The position numbers and the translations under genes were made by a program. DNA of 64,000 nucleotides from Dendrolimus kikuchii (taxonomy: Eukaryota; Arthropoda; Insecta; Lepidoptera; Lasiocampidae), in contig CM034402.1 of assembly GCA_019925095.2 (NCBI GenBank), positions 10,179,501 to 10,243,500 on the forward strand. The letters run 5' to 3'. Shown in pieces: positions 44,991 through 57,415 of the stretch; the first letter of the stretch is position 1, and each line of letters begins with the position of its first letter. The notes below the pieces were generated by a model. The model was given only the letters and a program-made list of their open reading frames with translations, searched no databases and was not told the origin of the DNA.

Positions 44991-45819
44991 AAAAATGACA
45001 TATTTCCTAGAATCTTAGCCGAAGATACGCCTGGCCTGCTAAATCGAGTGTAGCAAAAGGGTCATCTTACCGCTAACAGAATCCGGCGGCATTCTTACTG
45101 ATTTATGATAGAGATGAAGGCTAGAGGTGTGCTGCGATCATTATTAACTCGGATGCTGAACCGTTTCCACGATAACATCTACCAGCTCTGCGCAATTTTT
45201 CATAGTCCACTCCCAAATTTTTGGCAGTAAACGTGATCAATACGGTCGCACGACAGGCACATTTTGACGGTTTTATGCGGTAGTTACGCAAGGAATTTAT
45301 TATAGCAACCACGATTTTTGTATCTGCAATGCACTACTTAAAAATTTGAATAATTGTTTCTTTTTGGCACTCGTTTTGCATTTCAACTATACTTTAACAT
45401 TTATATAGTTTAGCATTTATGTTTTAGTTTTGTATGCACGCTCCTAGCTCGTAGTATGTGACAAAAAAAATAAGTCACATTTAACTATTGACTAAAGAAA
45501 ATGTAGCGAACTATTGCGTAAGACTATTCTAATAATATTTTCTTAAAAGATAAAAGATAATAGTTATGTTTTTCATATAACTATATAAATTAATTCTCAA
45601 ACTTTTTAGTTGAGTAATTTAATTTTAAATGTGTGAAATCTAATATATGTTAGCAAACTTTTTATAGAAAACTTTTTGAATCTTTAGAATCATTGTTATT
45701 TGAAAACAGATCAAACGACAAAGTGACAATAAAAAGCGATAAACACATAAAATTCAACCTTATTTAATTTTGAACTTTATGCCAATGACTTAAAGCGTAA
45801 TTTAGATTGAATTTTTTGA

Positions 45820-45950
45820 ATTATATATGATGACAGATGTAAGCTATAAAGGCATTATGTTTATATTAATAAAAGTTAGAGAAGAATTATCTGTGAGTAT
45901 ATTCGCTGAACTTTCACTTCTACCGCGTGTGAACTGCACACACATTTTTT
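45820..45950 (-). repeat. 'gcagttcacacgcagtag' repeat, copy 2
   Basis: The complement reads tgtgtgcagttcacacgcgg, then gaaagttcagcgaatatact and aacttttattaatataaaca, as at 55392. Confidence 0.6.
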
Positions 45951-46502
45951 TTTAAATAAACAACTTTGTCAGTGAAGCTTATTTGTTCAGAAAAGACTAA
46001 GTGGTCATTAATGAAAGTGTTCTTATTGTTAGATTAGTAAAACACATACTTTAGTTAGTTTCGTAATAGTAGTTGTCAAGAAGTATATGTATTTTAATAA
46101 TATCATTAGAAATTTTATCACGGAGTAACCTTGTAAAAAGCGATAGTAGGCAGTTCGACGATCGGTCATATTTCTGAAAATATTTTTTCTGCATGATAAA
46201 GATCAAAGTTTTTTCTTTGGATCTCAGTGGATTTTGCTATGCAAATTTTGCCTTAGGACTGTCTACATGACACCGTCCCTTGAGATGAACCAGATGTGAG
46301 TTTATGTCTTCTTACAGATAAAAATATTTATGTGTTCTGTTTTACACCTTTGTGTGTGTTTACAACCAGTAACCACAACCACCACAACCATTAACGAGAA
46401 AATGGCATTTCATTCCGAGATAGGCAACAGTAAATATTAACTACATGTCTCGATCTGAGAGATCACATTTGGTTTTGGAAGACTTAAAACCTACTACTAC
46501 TG

Positions 46503-47080
46503 TGAATGGAGCGTTAGGTAAACTTCTAGGCGCTAAGAACCTCAGCCAGAAGGCCCAGCTCGCCGTACACAACGCGGTGCTGGTACCTACGCTCACGTAT
46601 GGATGCGAGAGTTGGGTATGGAAGAGAGAGCATGAAAGTAGAGTAAACGCGGTCGAGATGCGAGCACTGCGCAAAATCTGCGGAGTGACGCTCGCGGACC
46701 GCGTTCGTAATACCGAAGTAAGAAAGAGAGTTGGTCTGAAAAAGAGTGTCGGGGTGAAGGTAAGGAAAGGAATGCTCCGGTGGTTCGGGCATGTGGAAAG
46801 AATGCATGATGAAAGAATGACTAAACAGATATACAATGCAAAAGTGGATGGATGCAGAAGTCGTGGAAGGCCACGACACACCTTCCATGATCAAATTGAT
46901 CATGTACTAGCAGAAGGTGATGTCAGGAGCCTTAAGAACAGACGAGTGTGCATGACAAGAGTTATGAATGTCAAAGAGGCAAGTGAGGTGTGTAAGAATA
47001 AGCCTAAATGGCACTCTGTTGTTCGTGCCTACCCCGCAAGGGAACTGGCATGAAGTTATGTATGTATGTATGTATGTATG
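46503..47080 (+). mobile_element. RTE-like LINE 3' end, copy 6 (longest of family)
   Basis: The open frame from 46445 to 47053 gives VNGALGKLLGAKNLSQKAQL, then TYGCESWVWKREHESRVNAV, the conserved RALRKICGV and RWFGHVERM blocks and PARELA. TACTACTGT flanks both sides (about 46494-46502 and 47081-47089), so the first ~20 codons of the frame are host flank, not element. A (TATG)n tail is present. Dead, 5' truncated. Confidence 0.9.
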
Positions 47081-47089
47081 TACTACTGT

Positions 47090-48564
47090 TTATTATTTAA
47101 TGCTGAACAATGGTTTTTAAGTCATGGTAACCCCATCTCTTGTTCAAACTTTAGTACACATTCTTGATACATACATATTTCCTTCTCTTCTTGTATACTG
47201 GTATGTATGTGTATCTATCTCTATCCCCCCCCCCCCACCAGATATGATTTAATTCTTGAAGATGCCGCCATTGTCTCGTCGGATTCGTTTGCGGTGTAAA
47301 ATAGACAGACATGTAAGAAATAATAGATTATTGGCAAATGCAGTAAGTTGTGGAAACAAACTAAATGGCGGCCGCCCTAAGAAGTACTGAATTTGGTGAG
47401 AGTGATTGATTGAGCTGATTTCACGATATGTGCAAGACATATACTTCTGAAACCAAAGGTGGACATACTGTATAGACATAAGTTTGGGTAAGCCTATCTA
47501 ATTTGTACTTATTTATTATTATATGACCAAGACTTACACAACAACTAAAGGCAACAAAATTATACTATTAGCTTCAGCGGCTACGTGTGTACGGATCTTC
47601 GGAACTTTGGATCCACGCATCCAATTACTATATGAACGAAATTTGACCAGACGTAGTCACGATTTTAATAGTACTACCGCTACACTATTAAAACCGTGGA
47701 CACACACGTTCTTTTTCAATGAAGAGGCTCGAGTCCATCAACGGCAACTTAATAGGTTACAATTATTACTATAATGTTTTAATAGAGTGTATTTACAGTA
47801 AACTGTTTGTTTTCCTAATAGAATAAAATAAAATAATGCGCCTGCTCCACCTGCGTTGGTGTTAGGGATTCTGTCCCATTATATCTTACTTATAGATTAA
47901 AAATAACATGTTAACGGTTAGCTATATTGCTGTATATATACAAGTTATCAGTTAATGTTTAACGTCATTAACAATGTTGTCAAATCTCAAATAACACATT
48001 AAACTCTTGGCTACATCTGCGTTAAGTCTTTATTAATGCGTTAGTTAAAACTTACGGTAGGCGTAACAGAGGCATAAAACTTACATGTTGTACTGAATTT
48101 TATAAGCTGATATTATAAACTTAACCTATTCTCTTTCGTCTACCCAACAACTCTACTAATATTACTTAATTACACGAGTATTACTCAATAATAATTGCAT
48201 TAATTAAGCGAAGATCGAAAGTTGTTTTGCTATTAATTGATATATTGAGTTACTAATTAGAAGTCAAATTTGAAGCGTACTCAATGAAAGGCATTCGCGG
48301 CAACGTAATTGACTTTGAGCAACGTGGTATTGGAAGTTGCTAACTCATGCTGATGGATAATTAAATTGCAAAAGTTAGACTCATAATTTAGTTAGGAGTT
48401 TTTTATATTTTGCATTTTAAAAATATTTCTCGACATCAGTTATACGTGATGTGATGTTGTAAGTTCTAGATACACTTACGAGTACTAATCATAGTTTCAG
48501 GTTATAGAGAAAATAAAATGTACCTATATTTTTTTTATTAAATTATATTCTAGACATACGAAGA

Positions 48565-48567
<3 letters not shown>
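47090..48567. other. Unassigned intron sequence
   Basis: Contains a C-run at about 47225-47237 and an 83-codon frame at 47523-47774 with no recognisable motif, no splice context and no repeat partner. Treated as chance. Confidence 0.45.
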
Positions 48568-48624
<57 letters not shown>

Positions 48625-48835
48625 TTCAGCAGACGGCCCACTTGATGGAAAGCGGTTACCATCGCCTATGGACATTTGCAACACCAAAGGTGCTACAAAT
48701 TCGCTGCTGCTCTCTTAAAGGAGACTGGAACCTGGTTACTAATGTCGAGACACAACTCAAGGTTGTTATGGCGGCATACTCTAGACCAGGGGCGATAGCC
48801 ATCCAGTCGGGCAAATATCCTACCACCTGCCAAAA
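48568..48835 (-). repeat. SINE-like repeat, copy 3, with (AT)n tail
   Basis: The complement runs from ggcaggtggtaggatatttg through ctagagtatgccgccataac to gcgatggtaaccgctttcca, tcaagtgggccgtctgctga and the (TA)n run at 48568-48620. The (AT)n is therefore the element's own 3' tail. Confidence 0.7.
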
Positions 48836-50024
48836 ATACGAATATAGGAATAAAACACACAAGGATCGAAATAAAAGTGGTGGTTATCAAAAAGTTTATA
48901 TACTTCAATAGTAGGTATACTCTAACTTATGGTTTGCTATAAGGTATCCTTACACGTATTAGTTAAAGTAGTTATATAAAGGTGACACACGTCCACTATT
49001 TTCAATATCCGATTAAGGAAATATAAAATAAATTTGACGATTACATAGTAGTCTATGGAATATGAAGCGCCCTGAAGAAGAAGTAATAAAACGTCCATTG
49101 TTTCAATTATTTAATTACTAAACAATAAAAAATCAAAACTATTAAATTGAATATATCTTATACCTACCCTAAAAACCACTTAACAAGTCCTTTTTCAAAC
49201 TAATTTTCCAATTCAACAGCTCAAAAATCTTAATATTTCATAAAAATTTCTGTCTCTGCCTTTGGAATCGTATGTATATCCACCAACTACCGACTAAAAT
49301 AAAAAATCACTAAAAAATATAATTATAATTTTTGAGATATTACTATACCATAAACTTTTTATGTATGCTTACATAATTATGGAAACATACATAAAAAATA
49401 ACCGTGAGTTAATTATGTATGACAAATATCTCCTAAGTTTTATTTCTTCCCGTATTGACTTTTATAAGATTATTTAGTGACATATAAAATGTACCTTGTT
49501 AATAAATTTTATTCAAATAGGCATAGTACCTAGTTTCTGAGAAAAATTATTGAGATATACAAAGACAGGCGATGAGCGACACATAGATGATTTTTAAAAC
49601 GTTTTGATATCAAAATGGCTACAGAAACTTAATAATTATACTTCATAACATGAAGTTGCTAAAATTGCTTCTATGTGTAATGACTTTACTCATCATAATT
49701 CAGCCTAAAACGAGCGCTGAAGTGCTGGGCATTACGGAATCCAAGCTTCGTTACAAAATGGCGTATTCCGTGCACTCCGTAAATCATCTAATTTCCGCAT
49801 TCTGGCATTAGACTCTAAAACATATCCGGAGCTTCATCCTTTGTAATTCGCTAGATTATTATGTAAATTGCGACTTAATTCACGTATGATGTTGACATTT
49901 ACTGAATCTATCCATCATTCTGTTTTCATGCATCGAATTATAATCAACTTAGTAGGTGCTTATAATATTTTAATAGGGTATTACACTGTTACATCACGTT
50001 TGTATGTTGGGGGATTTAAGATGT

Positions 50025-50110
50025 GTGGTGCACTGATGGTTACACAGCAGTGTGGGGTGACGTACCACTGGCGAGAGCCCATGGCTCATAGCCGTGAGGG
50101 GGGTACAAAA
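50025..50110 (+). repeat. Dispersed repeat pair member
   Basis: gtgtggtgcactgatggtta and accactggcgagagcccatg plus gctcatag match 59135-59225 (gtgtggtgcgtcgatgatgg, caccactggcgagagcccat). Unknown family. Confidence 0.5.
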
Positions 50111-50399
50111 TAGAACGAATTGTCATACTCTTGATATATATTGATTACTTAATTAAACTTATATTATACAGATGAATTTTTCAAGTGAACCTTCAGGACC
50201 AGATCTTAAATTATGCTAAACAGTAAAAAACACTCAAAGTAGTCTCGAGGCCTATTTTGACGAAAACTAATGTGGTACACCATTAAACTTTTGAAAAACT
50301 GTAAGCCAAGGGGAAAGGATTGTTTTTAATTTAATGGTTAATTAATTAAGCAAAAAACACACGTAGAGAGTATAACATCCCTTCCTATTTTTTTTTTAT

Positions 50400-51130
50400 T
50401 TTTTTTATTGCAGGAGTTCAGCAGACAGGCATTTTGTACTTCCTTCTCCAGCAGTCGAGTCTTGGCCCTAGCACAACGATTGAGCCACGAGCTCTCGCCA
50501 GTGGTCACTTTTTTAACGTCGGGAAATCTGATTGAGGACAAGTCATCACGGGGGAAACGCGTTGGGTTCATGTGGGATTGGCTACGTTGGATGGCACTAG
50601 CACTCCCGAAGAAATAGGTACTATTGCCATCCGAGTCGGAAATACCCATTAAAAGTCTTCGGTGTTCCATCGCCTTTATGCCAGGGCCACAGCTTTATGA
50701 CCTAACCACTTCGCTGGGCTCTGACAGAGTGGTGAGTCACCCTGTCCAACAGGGTAATCAACATGGACGCACCACATAATTACATCCACCCCCACAAATG
50801 GTGACCCCGATTACGTACATTTTTTTAAAATGTGGCTTAAATTGATCTTATGGTAATAAAAAGCTTACTAGAGTTTTGGATATTCGGATTCTGTAACTAA
50901 ATAATAAAAATAGTGGACTCTGGTCACTCCTATGGAACCTTACATTGTGCGTGGATTGATACACACTCTCGCAAAGAATGCGGAGAAGACTCCAGCAGCT
51001 CCAAACCTAGTTACCGGTGGATAGTTGTCCACTGAGTTATAGCCAGGGTAAAAAGGCTTAATTTCGAGGCCCCAACCTCCTCTCATTCTGATAAATAGGA
51101 ATAAGAGCCAGGAGAGATACACACTCAGCC
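50400..51130. other. Unclassified GC-richer block, possibly retroelement debris
   Basis: Unlike its AT-rich surroundings. It includes gttcagcagacaggc at the start, a tggtgaccccgat string at 50799-50811 resembling a primer-binding-site context in some insect LTR elements, and a minus-strand frame (51122-50940) with GGWGLEIKPFYPGYNSVDN that I cannot assign. No LTR pair seen. Confidence 0.3.
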
Positions 51131-52510
51131 GATTTTTATATAAGCTGAGTGATATTTTTATATAGTCATGTGTAAATAAAACTAGAATGACATGATTTTT
51201 TTTTGTATTTATTAATAGCTTTCTTAATTATTTATTAATATAGATAGATATTTTTAGTATTAGCCCTTTCAGTACAGGGAAACACAATAGCGTTCTGGAC
51301 AATCAAATTTTTATTTAATTAATTTCATTTACGTTATAATAATAATAATAATTTGTAATTATTCAATTACAGTTACAATAGGAAATACGAGTATTACATT
51401 TGAATAAAAATAGAAAACTGTATTAGGAAATTGGTAATAACTTTATAAGAAAATTAATTGAATAAGAATGAAATGTAACGTTAAAAAGTAAATAATAAGA
51501 AATCGTAAAGAAAGAATTTTTTCACAAGATCCCTACTATTATTACCAAGAAAAAACTGCTGGCTTTACATAAAACCGTTGCCTAACTGTTCATTTTCACA
51601 TTTTCCCCTTCTGAGAAATGCGAAACAATTTTATAAGTGAGCCATTATTATGGCACGTCGTTAGTTACGTTTCGAAGCACATAACTTATAAAAAGTGCAT
51701 TGCGTTCTTTATATTTCTACAGCGGAATTTTAACAAGCAACAAATGAATCTCCATCTTTTTTATAACCAAGAAATAATAATAGGCTTGGATATGGTTTTC
51801 TCGAGTGAATTATACAATGTTTGAACATTTGCAAAAGCATTTGTTATCACATAGAAAGAGCAGGCAGGTGAGGTATGCGGGCGCTTCTCGTAGTTCTTGT
51901 AGGTTTAGTATGTATTGAAACTACATTTTTCCAATGTCATATATTTATTCTGCATGCGTTTTACAAGAATTAAATATATAGTATATAGTATATCTAAGCT
52001 AAGTTTGCAGATTCATAATTATCATGCGCTGCCATCCTTTCAATGACAAATACAAAATATGCTTACATACTACACAGAGATTCGATAATCCTAAGGAAAA
52101 ATAAACAATTCTGGAAGAAAGTGAAAAAGGCTTTCACTCGAAGAGGAGTCTCAAATCGTGTTCAATCAAAATTGCTAACATAACACTGACTTAATTAACG
52201 ACTAACATATTAACACGCTACTTACTATCACAAATAACATGTAATAAGACTAACTAACCACTAACAAGTTCTACGCAAATGAAAAATGTATATGTAAAGA
52301 TTTTCAAAATAAAGGTTTTATTATTAATTCTAATCGTACAATATTACTTTTAATATAATAGTAACATATATGGATATAAAAGTCAAAATATTTTTAAACT
52401 GCAGTAACACATTTAATTTCATATCGTTGTTAGAATAAATAATTAGGTAATACATTTAAAAAAAAAAAACAAAACCGTCTTCACACTAAAAACCCAAAAA
52501 TAAATATTCA

Positions 52511-52648
52511 ACCGACTTTTTTCTATAACATTTAAAAGTCAGTGCCAAGTAAAACATAAAAGAACAACAATAAATTTATAAAATATAGTAATTTTTATGT
52601 TTTACTTAGCACCGAATTCTAGATGTTGTAGAAAGAAGTCGGTTTTGT
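52511..52648. mobile_element. Hairpin MITE (AAACCGACTTC ends)
   Basis: accgacttttttctataaca, ttaaaagtcagtgccaagta and aaacataaaa are mirrored by ttttatgttttacttagcac, cgaattctagatgttgtaga and aagaagtcggttttg. Arms of ~50 bases surround a ~30-base AT loop. No coding. Confidence 0.7.
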
Positions 52649-52729
52649 TTTTGATAAAAAAGATATATTTTCTTATATGTTGCGCAAATACTTGAATAAA
52701 TTTAGAAATACTATATTAAATACCTGTAG

Positions 52730-53370
52730 AAATTGTAGAACTGGCACGCGTATACAAATTTGCCATCTCACTCTTCTGTGTATAAGCTCTTCAACAAGGG
52801 TTGCTCTCGATTTCCTTGGGATCCATAAATCAGATACTGACTGGTGACAGCAGGACCATCTCGGCAAAATATACTCTTTCGAATAAAGAAAACAATTTGA
52901 AAATCGGCCTACAATTGACGGAGAAATCGCGTAACGTGCTTATAAAAAATAAGCGCCTACAGAAAACGTAATAGCTACACGCGTATACAAGATTTCTTCC
53001 AATAATTTAGGCGCACGGCGTTCTTTAACAAGGGTTATGGTTGATAGCCCTGGGATCCGATCTACTCATCAGGTCCTGACTTGGTGACCATGGGTCTACT
53101 TCGGGAGTATATACTTATGAATAAAAAAAGAAATTTCGGTTTACAATTTACTGTTACTACTACTGTTACTGTGTTAATAAGAAGTTGGTTAACAATTTTC
53201 GTCAGTTTTTTTAATTCCTTAGAATCCACTCATCAGATACTGATATAGTGACAATGGGAGTATAACCTTTCGATTAAAGGAAAAAATCGGTCCACAATTG
53301 ATGGAGAAATCGAGTAAAGAACGTACAAAAAATAACATTCAGACGAATTGACAACCTTCTCCTTCTTTGA
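52730..53370 (+). repeat. Degenerate tandem repeat, three ~200-280-bp units
   Basis: Three related units are marked by gggatccataaatcagatac (52818), gggatccgatctactcatca (53052) and tagaatccactcatcagata (53219). Each is followed by 'ctgactggtgaca'-like text and 'caattgatggagaaatcg'-like text. Two also carry acgcgtatacaa upstream. Confidence 0.6.
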
Positions 53371-53379
53371 GTAGGGTAG

Positions 53380-53490
53380 AAAGTGCCCGAAATGTCGGAA
53401 TAAAAATCAAATAAACACCTCGCTTTAAACCGTTAAAACGTACGTTTTATTATGTATAGTAGTGGAGAAAACTAAAGAAAATACTAAATA
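53380..53490 (+). repeat. Fold-back family fragment with hairpin remnant
   Basis: gtagaaagtgcccgaaatgt, cggaataaaaatcaaataaa and ccgttaaaacgtacgtttta: same arm as at 17618-17712, with a degraded stem and GAAATGTCGG in place of GAAACGTCGG. Confidence 0.65.
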
Positions 53491-53899
53491 AATACTTTGT
53501 ACAGTATATATGACTTGTAAGTTGTATTAGAGCTTTCTACGCGGCTACTTCGCTTAAACTTTGGCTGTGCATATCGTGTATGCTATTAAATTTTCTGGGA
53601 TAAAAAGTATCTTATATTGATCCCCAGAGCTATAAAGCGTCTTTTTAAATTCAAAATGTCTGTACCGCTATCTAGCGAAGGTGAAAACTAACTATGAGAG
53701 CAACACTTTAAAATTGCGTTATTATTGCTGTTGCCATAATTATGTGTTTCTTAGTAAATTGCAACGGTGGCGTTAATAAAACGTGATCAAAGCGCCATCT
53801 TTCGGGTTATATTCGTCTATCCCCCAGGAACAATATTATGATGATCTGGTGCGTATTTAAGACATAAAAGCGACACACACAAACGAATCTACCTATCCT

Positions 53900-54090
53900 A
53901 CCGGTTCCAATTGTGAATCTAAACCATCCGGGGACCCACTCAAAACACAAAAAAATCATCAAAATCGGTCCGGGTTATCCCTAGAACCCGATCCCAGCGC
54001 CACCTACCGGTTCCAATTGTAAGTCTAAACCATCCGGAGACCAGCTCAAATACATGCAGAAAATGTCATCAAAGTCGGTAAAGTCATTCT
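53900..54090 (+). repeat. Two-copy tandem duplication, ~110-bp unit
   Basis: ctaccggttccaattgtgaa (53898) and ctaccggttccaattgtaag (54004) each start a unit with taaaccatccgg and a final tcatcaaa(a/g)tcggt. No coding. Confidence 0.65.
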
Positions 54091-54320
54091 TAAGTTATGC
54101 GCGTACATACATTTCTACGATTCATTTTTATTTATATAATATATATTTAGCTTTATATTGATTAAGGTTGACATACGCGTACTATTAATCAAAGAAAGGG
54201 TGGACTTAAAATATAGCGATATATATTTTATGCTTATGTAACTTGGTTGACTGCAGAACTCATACTTACCGAACTGTCGGTTTAAAAATAAATTGCAATA
54301 AAAAATATTTTTTGATTATA

Positions 54321-54397
54321 CATACATACATACATACATACATACATACATACATAACTTCACGCCAGTTCCCTTGCGGGGTAGGCACGGACAACAG
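54321..54397 (-). mobile_element. RTE-like LINE 3' end, copy 7 (shortest)
   Basis: The complement reads ctgttgtccgtgcctacccc, gcaagggaactggcgtgaag and (TATG)n. TTTTTTGATTATA is duplicated at 54308-54320 and 54411-54423. The 13 bases atgataatacccg between the truncation point and the right duplication belong to neither. Confidence 0.85.
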
Positions 54398-55391
54398 ATG
54401 ATAATACCCGTTTTTTGATTATAAATTAAAATTAAATCCTATCCTATGTAAAATAACATCAAAATCGGTTAAGTAGTTTCGGAGTTCATCGCAGTCATAC
54501 AATGGGATTTTATATACATAGAAGATAGTAACAACCAATAAACGTCCCACGTCCCATATCGGCCACGCTTGTTGGATGGAATTTTACCCTAACTGAAAAT
54601 TACAAGATTGTTACGAATCATGCATGATGTCATGCTGATTAAATCTCCGTTTCGCAGAAAATAGTAACAATCAAATAGCTTTCCATTGAAAATAACAAGG
54701 TTGAAGCCCTTAAAAATATAATGTGTTATAATCTCCTTCTCTTTTAAGTCAGTTCTTTGAACTTATAATATTATACTGTCTGGAAACTCCAACATCATTT
54801 CATTCTACAACTCGTTTACTTTAATGTCAACAATCTTTACCACCACAAGTACCTACGCCAGATTTTCGTTTGATATAGAAGCATCATATTGAATAAACTG
54901 CTTTCATTTTTCTTTCGGAAATAAATGACTTTCCTTATCTATCCTTAGAGTTGGCTGTGAAGTTAGCTTCGCAAAACGTCGTTCTGTTCCGATAAAGTAG
55001 GTAATTACTTACTTACACAATGTCAGTTTCACAAAAGCCGAGAACTTTACAAAGGTACAATTTAAAATTAAGTTTGTAAGATGATGCTTTTAAGCAAAGA
55101 TAACTATAGTTTAAAGGTTGTGAATTACGTTGCAAGAAAGACGGTAAAAAACATTGATTGGTCTTGACTGAGTCGAACTCATACTGTAACCGTTTTACCA
55201 GAAAAATAATTTAATACTTGATACCATATTTAGTATCTTTACATACATAGTGTAAAACAAAGTTGCTTTTCACATCTTTCTGTATAACTATTAAATTCAG
55301 CTAAAGCACGCAACAGATTTTTAAGATAAGATAATCACCATCTGTCAGATAATTTTTCATTGAAGGTTTATATATAAAAAAAATGTGTGTG

Positions 55392-55560
55392 TGCAGTTCA
55401 CGCGCAGTAGAAGTGAAACTTCAGCGAATATACTACCAGATAAATTTTCTCTAACTTTTATTAATATAAACATAATTACTTTAGTCTACATCCGTCAACG
55501 TATTATAATTCAATCTAAATTACACTTTAAATCACTACAATAAAGTTCAAAATTCAATGC
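55392..55560 (+). repeat. 'gcagttcacacgcagtag' repeat, copy 3
   Basis: tgcagttcacgcgcagtaga, gcgaatatactaccagataa, tctaacttttattaatataa and ctacatccgtcaacgtatta. The longest copy of this non-coding family here. Confidence 0.6.
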
Positions 55561-55734
55561 ACTGTTACGCTTAATTTCCTTTGATCTACGTATAAAAAAA
55601 TATCTGCCTTAATTATATACAGATAGAGCTAAAATTCATTTGAAATATTTTAAGTTTGTTTTAAATTGAAAATTAATAATAACTAGTTACGAGAAATGTG
55701 TTTTAATTGCGAATTAAATAAGATTGAATTTGAT

Positions 55735-55803
55735 GTGTTTATCTCTTTTTCGTTTCATCGATTTTCAAATCACAGTGATTCTAAAGAAGTTTCACTTCAA
55801 AAA
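55735..55803 (+). repeat. Dispersed repeat (ttcacttcaaaaa end), fragment
   Basis: gtttatctctttttcgtttc, atcgattttcaaatcacagt and ttctaaagaagtttcacttc, as at 30370-30495. Confidence 0.55.
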
Positions 55804-57054
55804 CTTAATTAAATGTTAATGTTATTAAATAGAGAGCTACTCCTTAGGGTTTTGGAAAACTCTAGTTGTTTATAAACAACCATAAATTCACTAATTGATA
55901 AATTGATAGATGAGGTCATAAAATATTAATAACAAATGTGAACACAAAAAAGGGTTACGCTCCGCCATCTGAGCCTTGATTCTCTGATTGAACATGAACT
56001 CTGATATTTATAAACATAGGTAAATGTTACTACACTTTCGCGTACAGTAGAAATGTTTATGAAAAACGTATTAGTAAGTACCCAAGCAAGTGATATTACA
56101 ACATGTGTCACACTTTTGTCATATTCCCTTCATATAACAAAAATGTGTCGTGCTTGTTGCATTTATTTGCAATAGCTCCACAAGTATTGTGACAGCCGTG
56201 TCTTTGAATGCGTATGCAGCCTTATCCTGATTATTCGTAGCAGTTCTCTATTGTCAATTGTGTGATCAAACGTTTGTCAGTTGGGATCCATATTTCGTGT
56301 GAGCTTTCAACTAACCGCTTTTGTGCCTCCGATAACTCGTGCATGTTCTTGATACTGGCTTTTTGAAAGCCTATATGTAGACCACATGTTGATGGTTTTA
56401 ATAAATATATTTATTTAATAAAATTTGTCTTGCATAGAAACTTTTGTTTTGTGTAGATACATTATTCAATTACATTTTTCTAGTTCTGCGGTCGAATAGC
56501 AACAGAACTCTCATAATTTTGATGTGTCTGTCCGTTTGTGAATATTTTTTGTATTTGTCTGTCTTGTCATAGCTATTTTTCTTGAATATGTGTTTCGCGT
56601 CTAGATGTATTGATAGGTGCAAGGCCTGGCATAAGGTTCCCCGTAATTTGGACACTTGTCATATTTATATTGAATGTGGTTATTTTAATCCATCAGATCA
56701 TATTGTACAACAAATCTTTTTTGACAAGTCCTGTCAAAAAGATCACTATTCACCTTTCTACCCAGCCAGGAAGGTTTTATTTGCTACAGTTCTATATTGT
56801 TACAAATGCGAAAAAAAAAGCTGTCTGTTATATATTTAAGGGAAAATTATAGAACTTATTTTGATGTAATTTGTTATTAAGAATGGAAAAAGACCAAGAA
56901 TTGAAGGTCACCAGTTTTTGTGTATTTTTTATTTTAGTTAAATCGCTCATGTTTTAGTCTCGTGTTCCGTGCTTATTGTTTTTCCAAAAAATAAGAAAAA
57001 ACACACTACACATCTTCATAATTAGGTACATCTCTTTGCTCTCTCTATCAGATA

Positions 57055-57148
57055 TAAATAACCTTAAATAAACTTGTGAATGAAAAGATTAATTAAAGTA
57101 GATGAAGCGAAAAGTGTTTTTCAGGGTCGTAGCAAGTGGAGATCCATC
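57055..57148 (+). mobile_element. RTE-like LINE 3' fragment (second RTE family)
   Basis: aaataaacttgtgaatgaaa, aaagtagatgaagcgaaaag and gtcgtagcaagtggagatcc. It stops abruptly where a SINE-like repeat begins, so one may have inserted in the other. Confidence 0.6.
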
Positions 57149-57415
57149 GTTTTATCGTCGCCTATGGACATTTGAAACACCAAAGGGGCTACCAATGTGC
57201 TGCCGCTCTCTAAAGGCAGACTGGAACGTGGCCACTAATGCCAAAACACAACTCAAGGTTATTATGGCAGCGTACTCTAGACCAGGGGTGGTAGGTAGTC
57301 ATTAAGACGGGCAAATATCCTACCACCTGGATGTGGGGTGTTTTTGTCGCCTCTTACGACAGGCCGCCTGGTCGCAGGAATTTGTATTCTTTCTCCGTCC
57401 CTGCACGGATAATTT
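57148..57415 (-). repeat. SINE-like repeat, copy 4
   Basis: The complement runs atccgtgcagggacggag, ggcggcctgtcgtaagaggc, ggtggtaggatatttgcccg, cagtctgcctttagagagcg and ttcaaatgtccataggcgac. It lacks the last ~40 bases of the family. Lies ~1 kb from a dpr exon. Confidence 0.7.

Noticed and set aside
45121..45312. 63-codon minus frame with several Cys/Arg residues
   Set aside because: No family recognised, no splice context and no repeat partner. Left unassigned.
46445..47053. 202-codon open frame as a host gene
   Set aside because: It is an RTE LINE 3' end. The first ~20 codons lie outside the target duplication and are host flank read through in frame.
50799..50811. tggtgaccccgat as an LTR-retrotransposon primer-binding site
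   Set aside because: It is suggestive, but no LTR end precedes it convincingly and no gag-pol follows.
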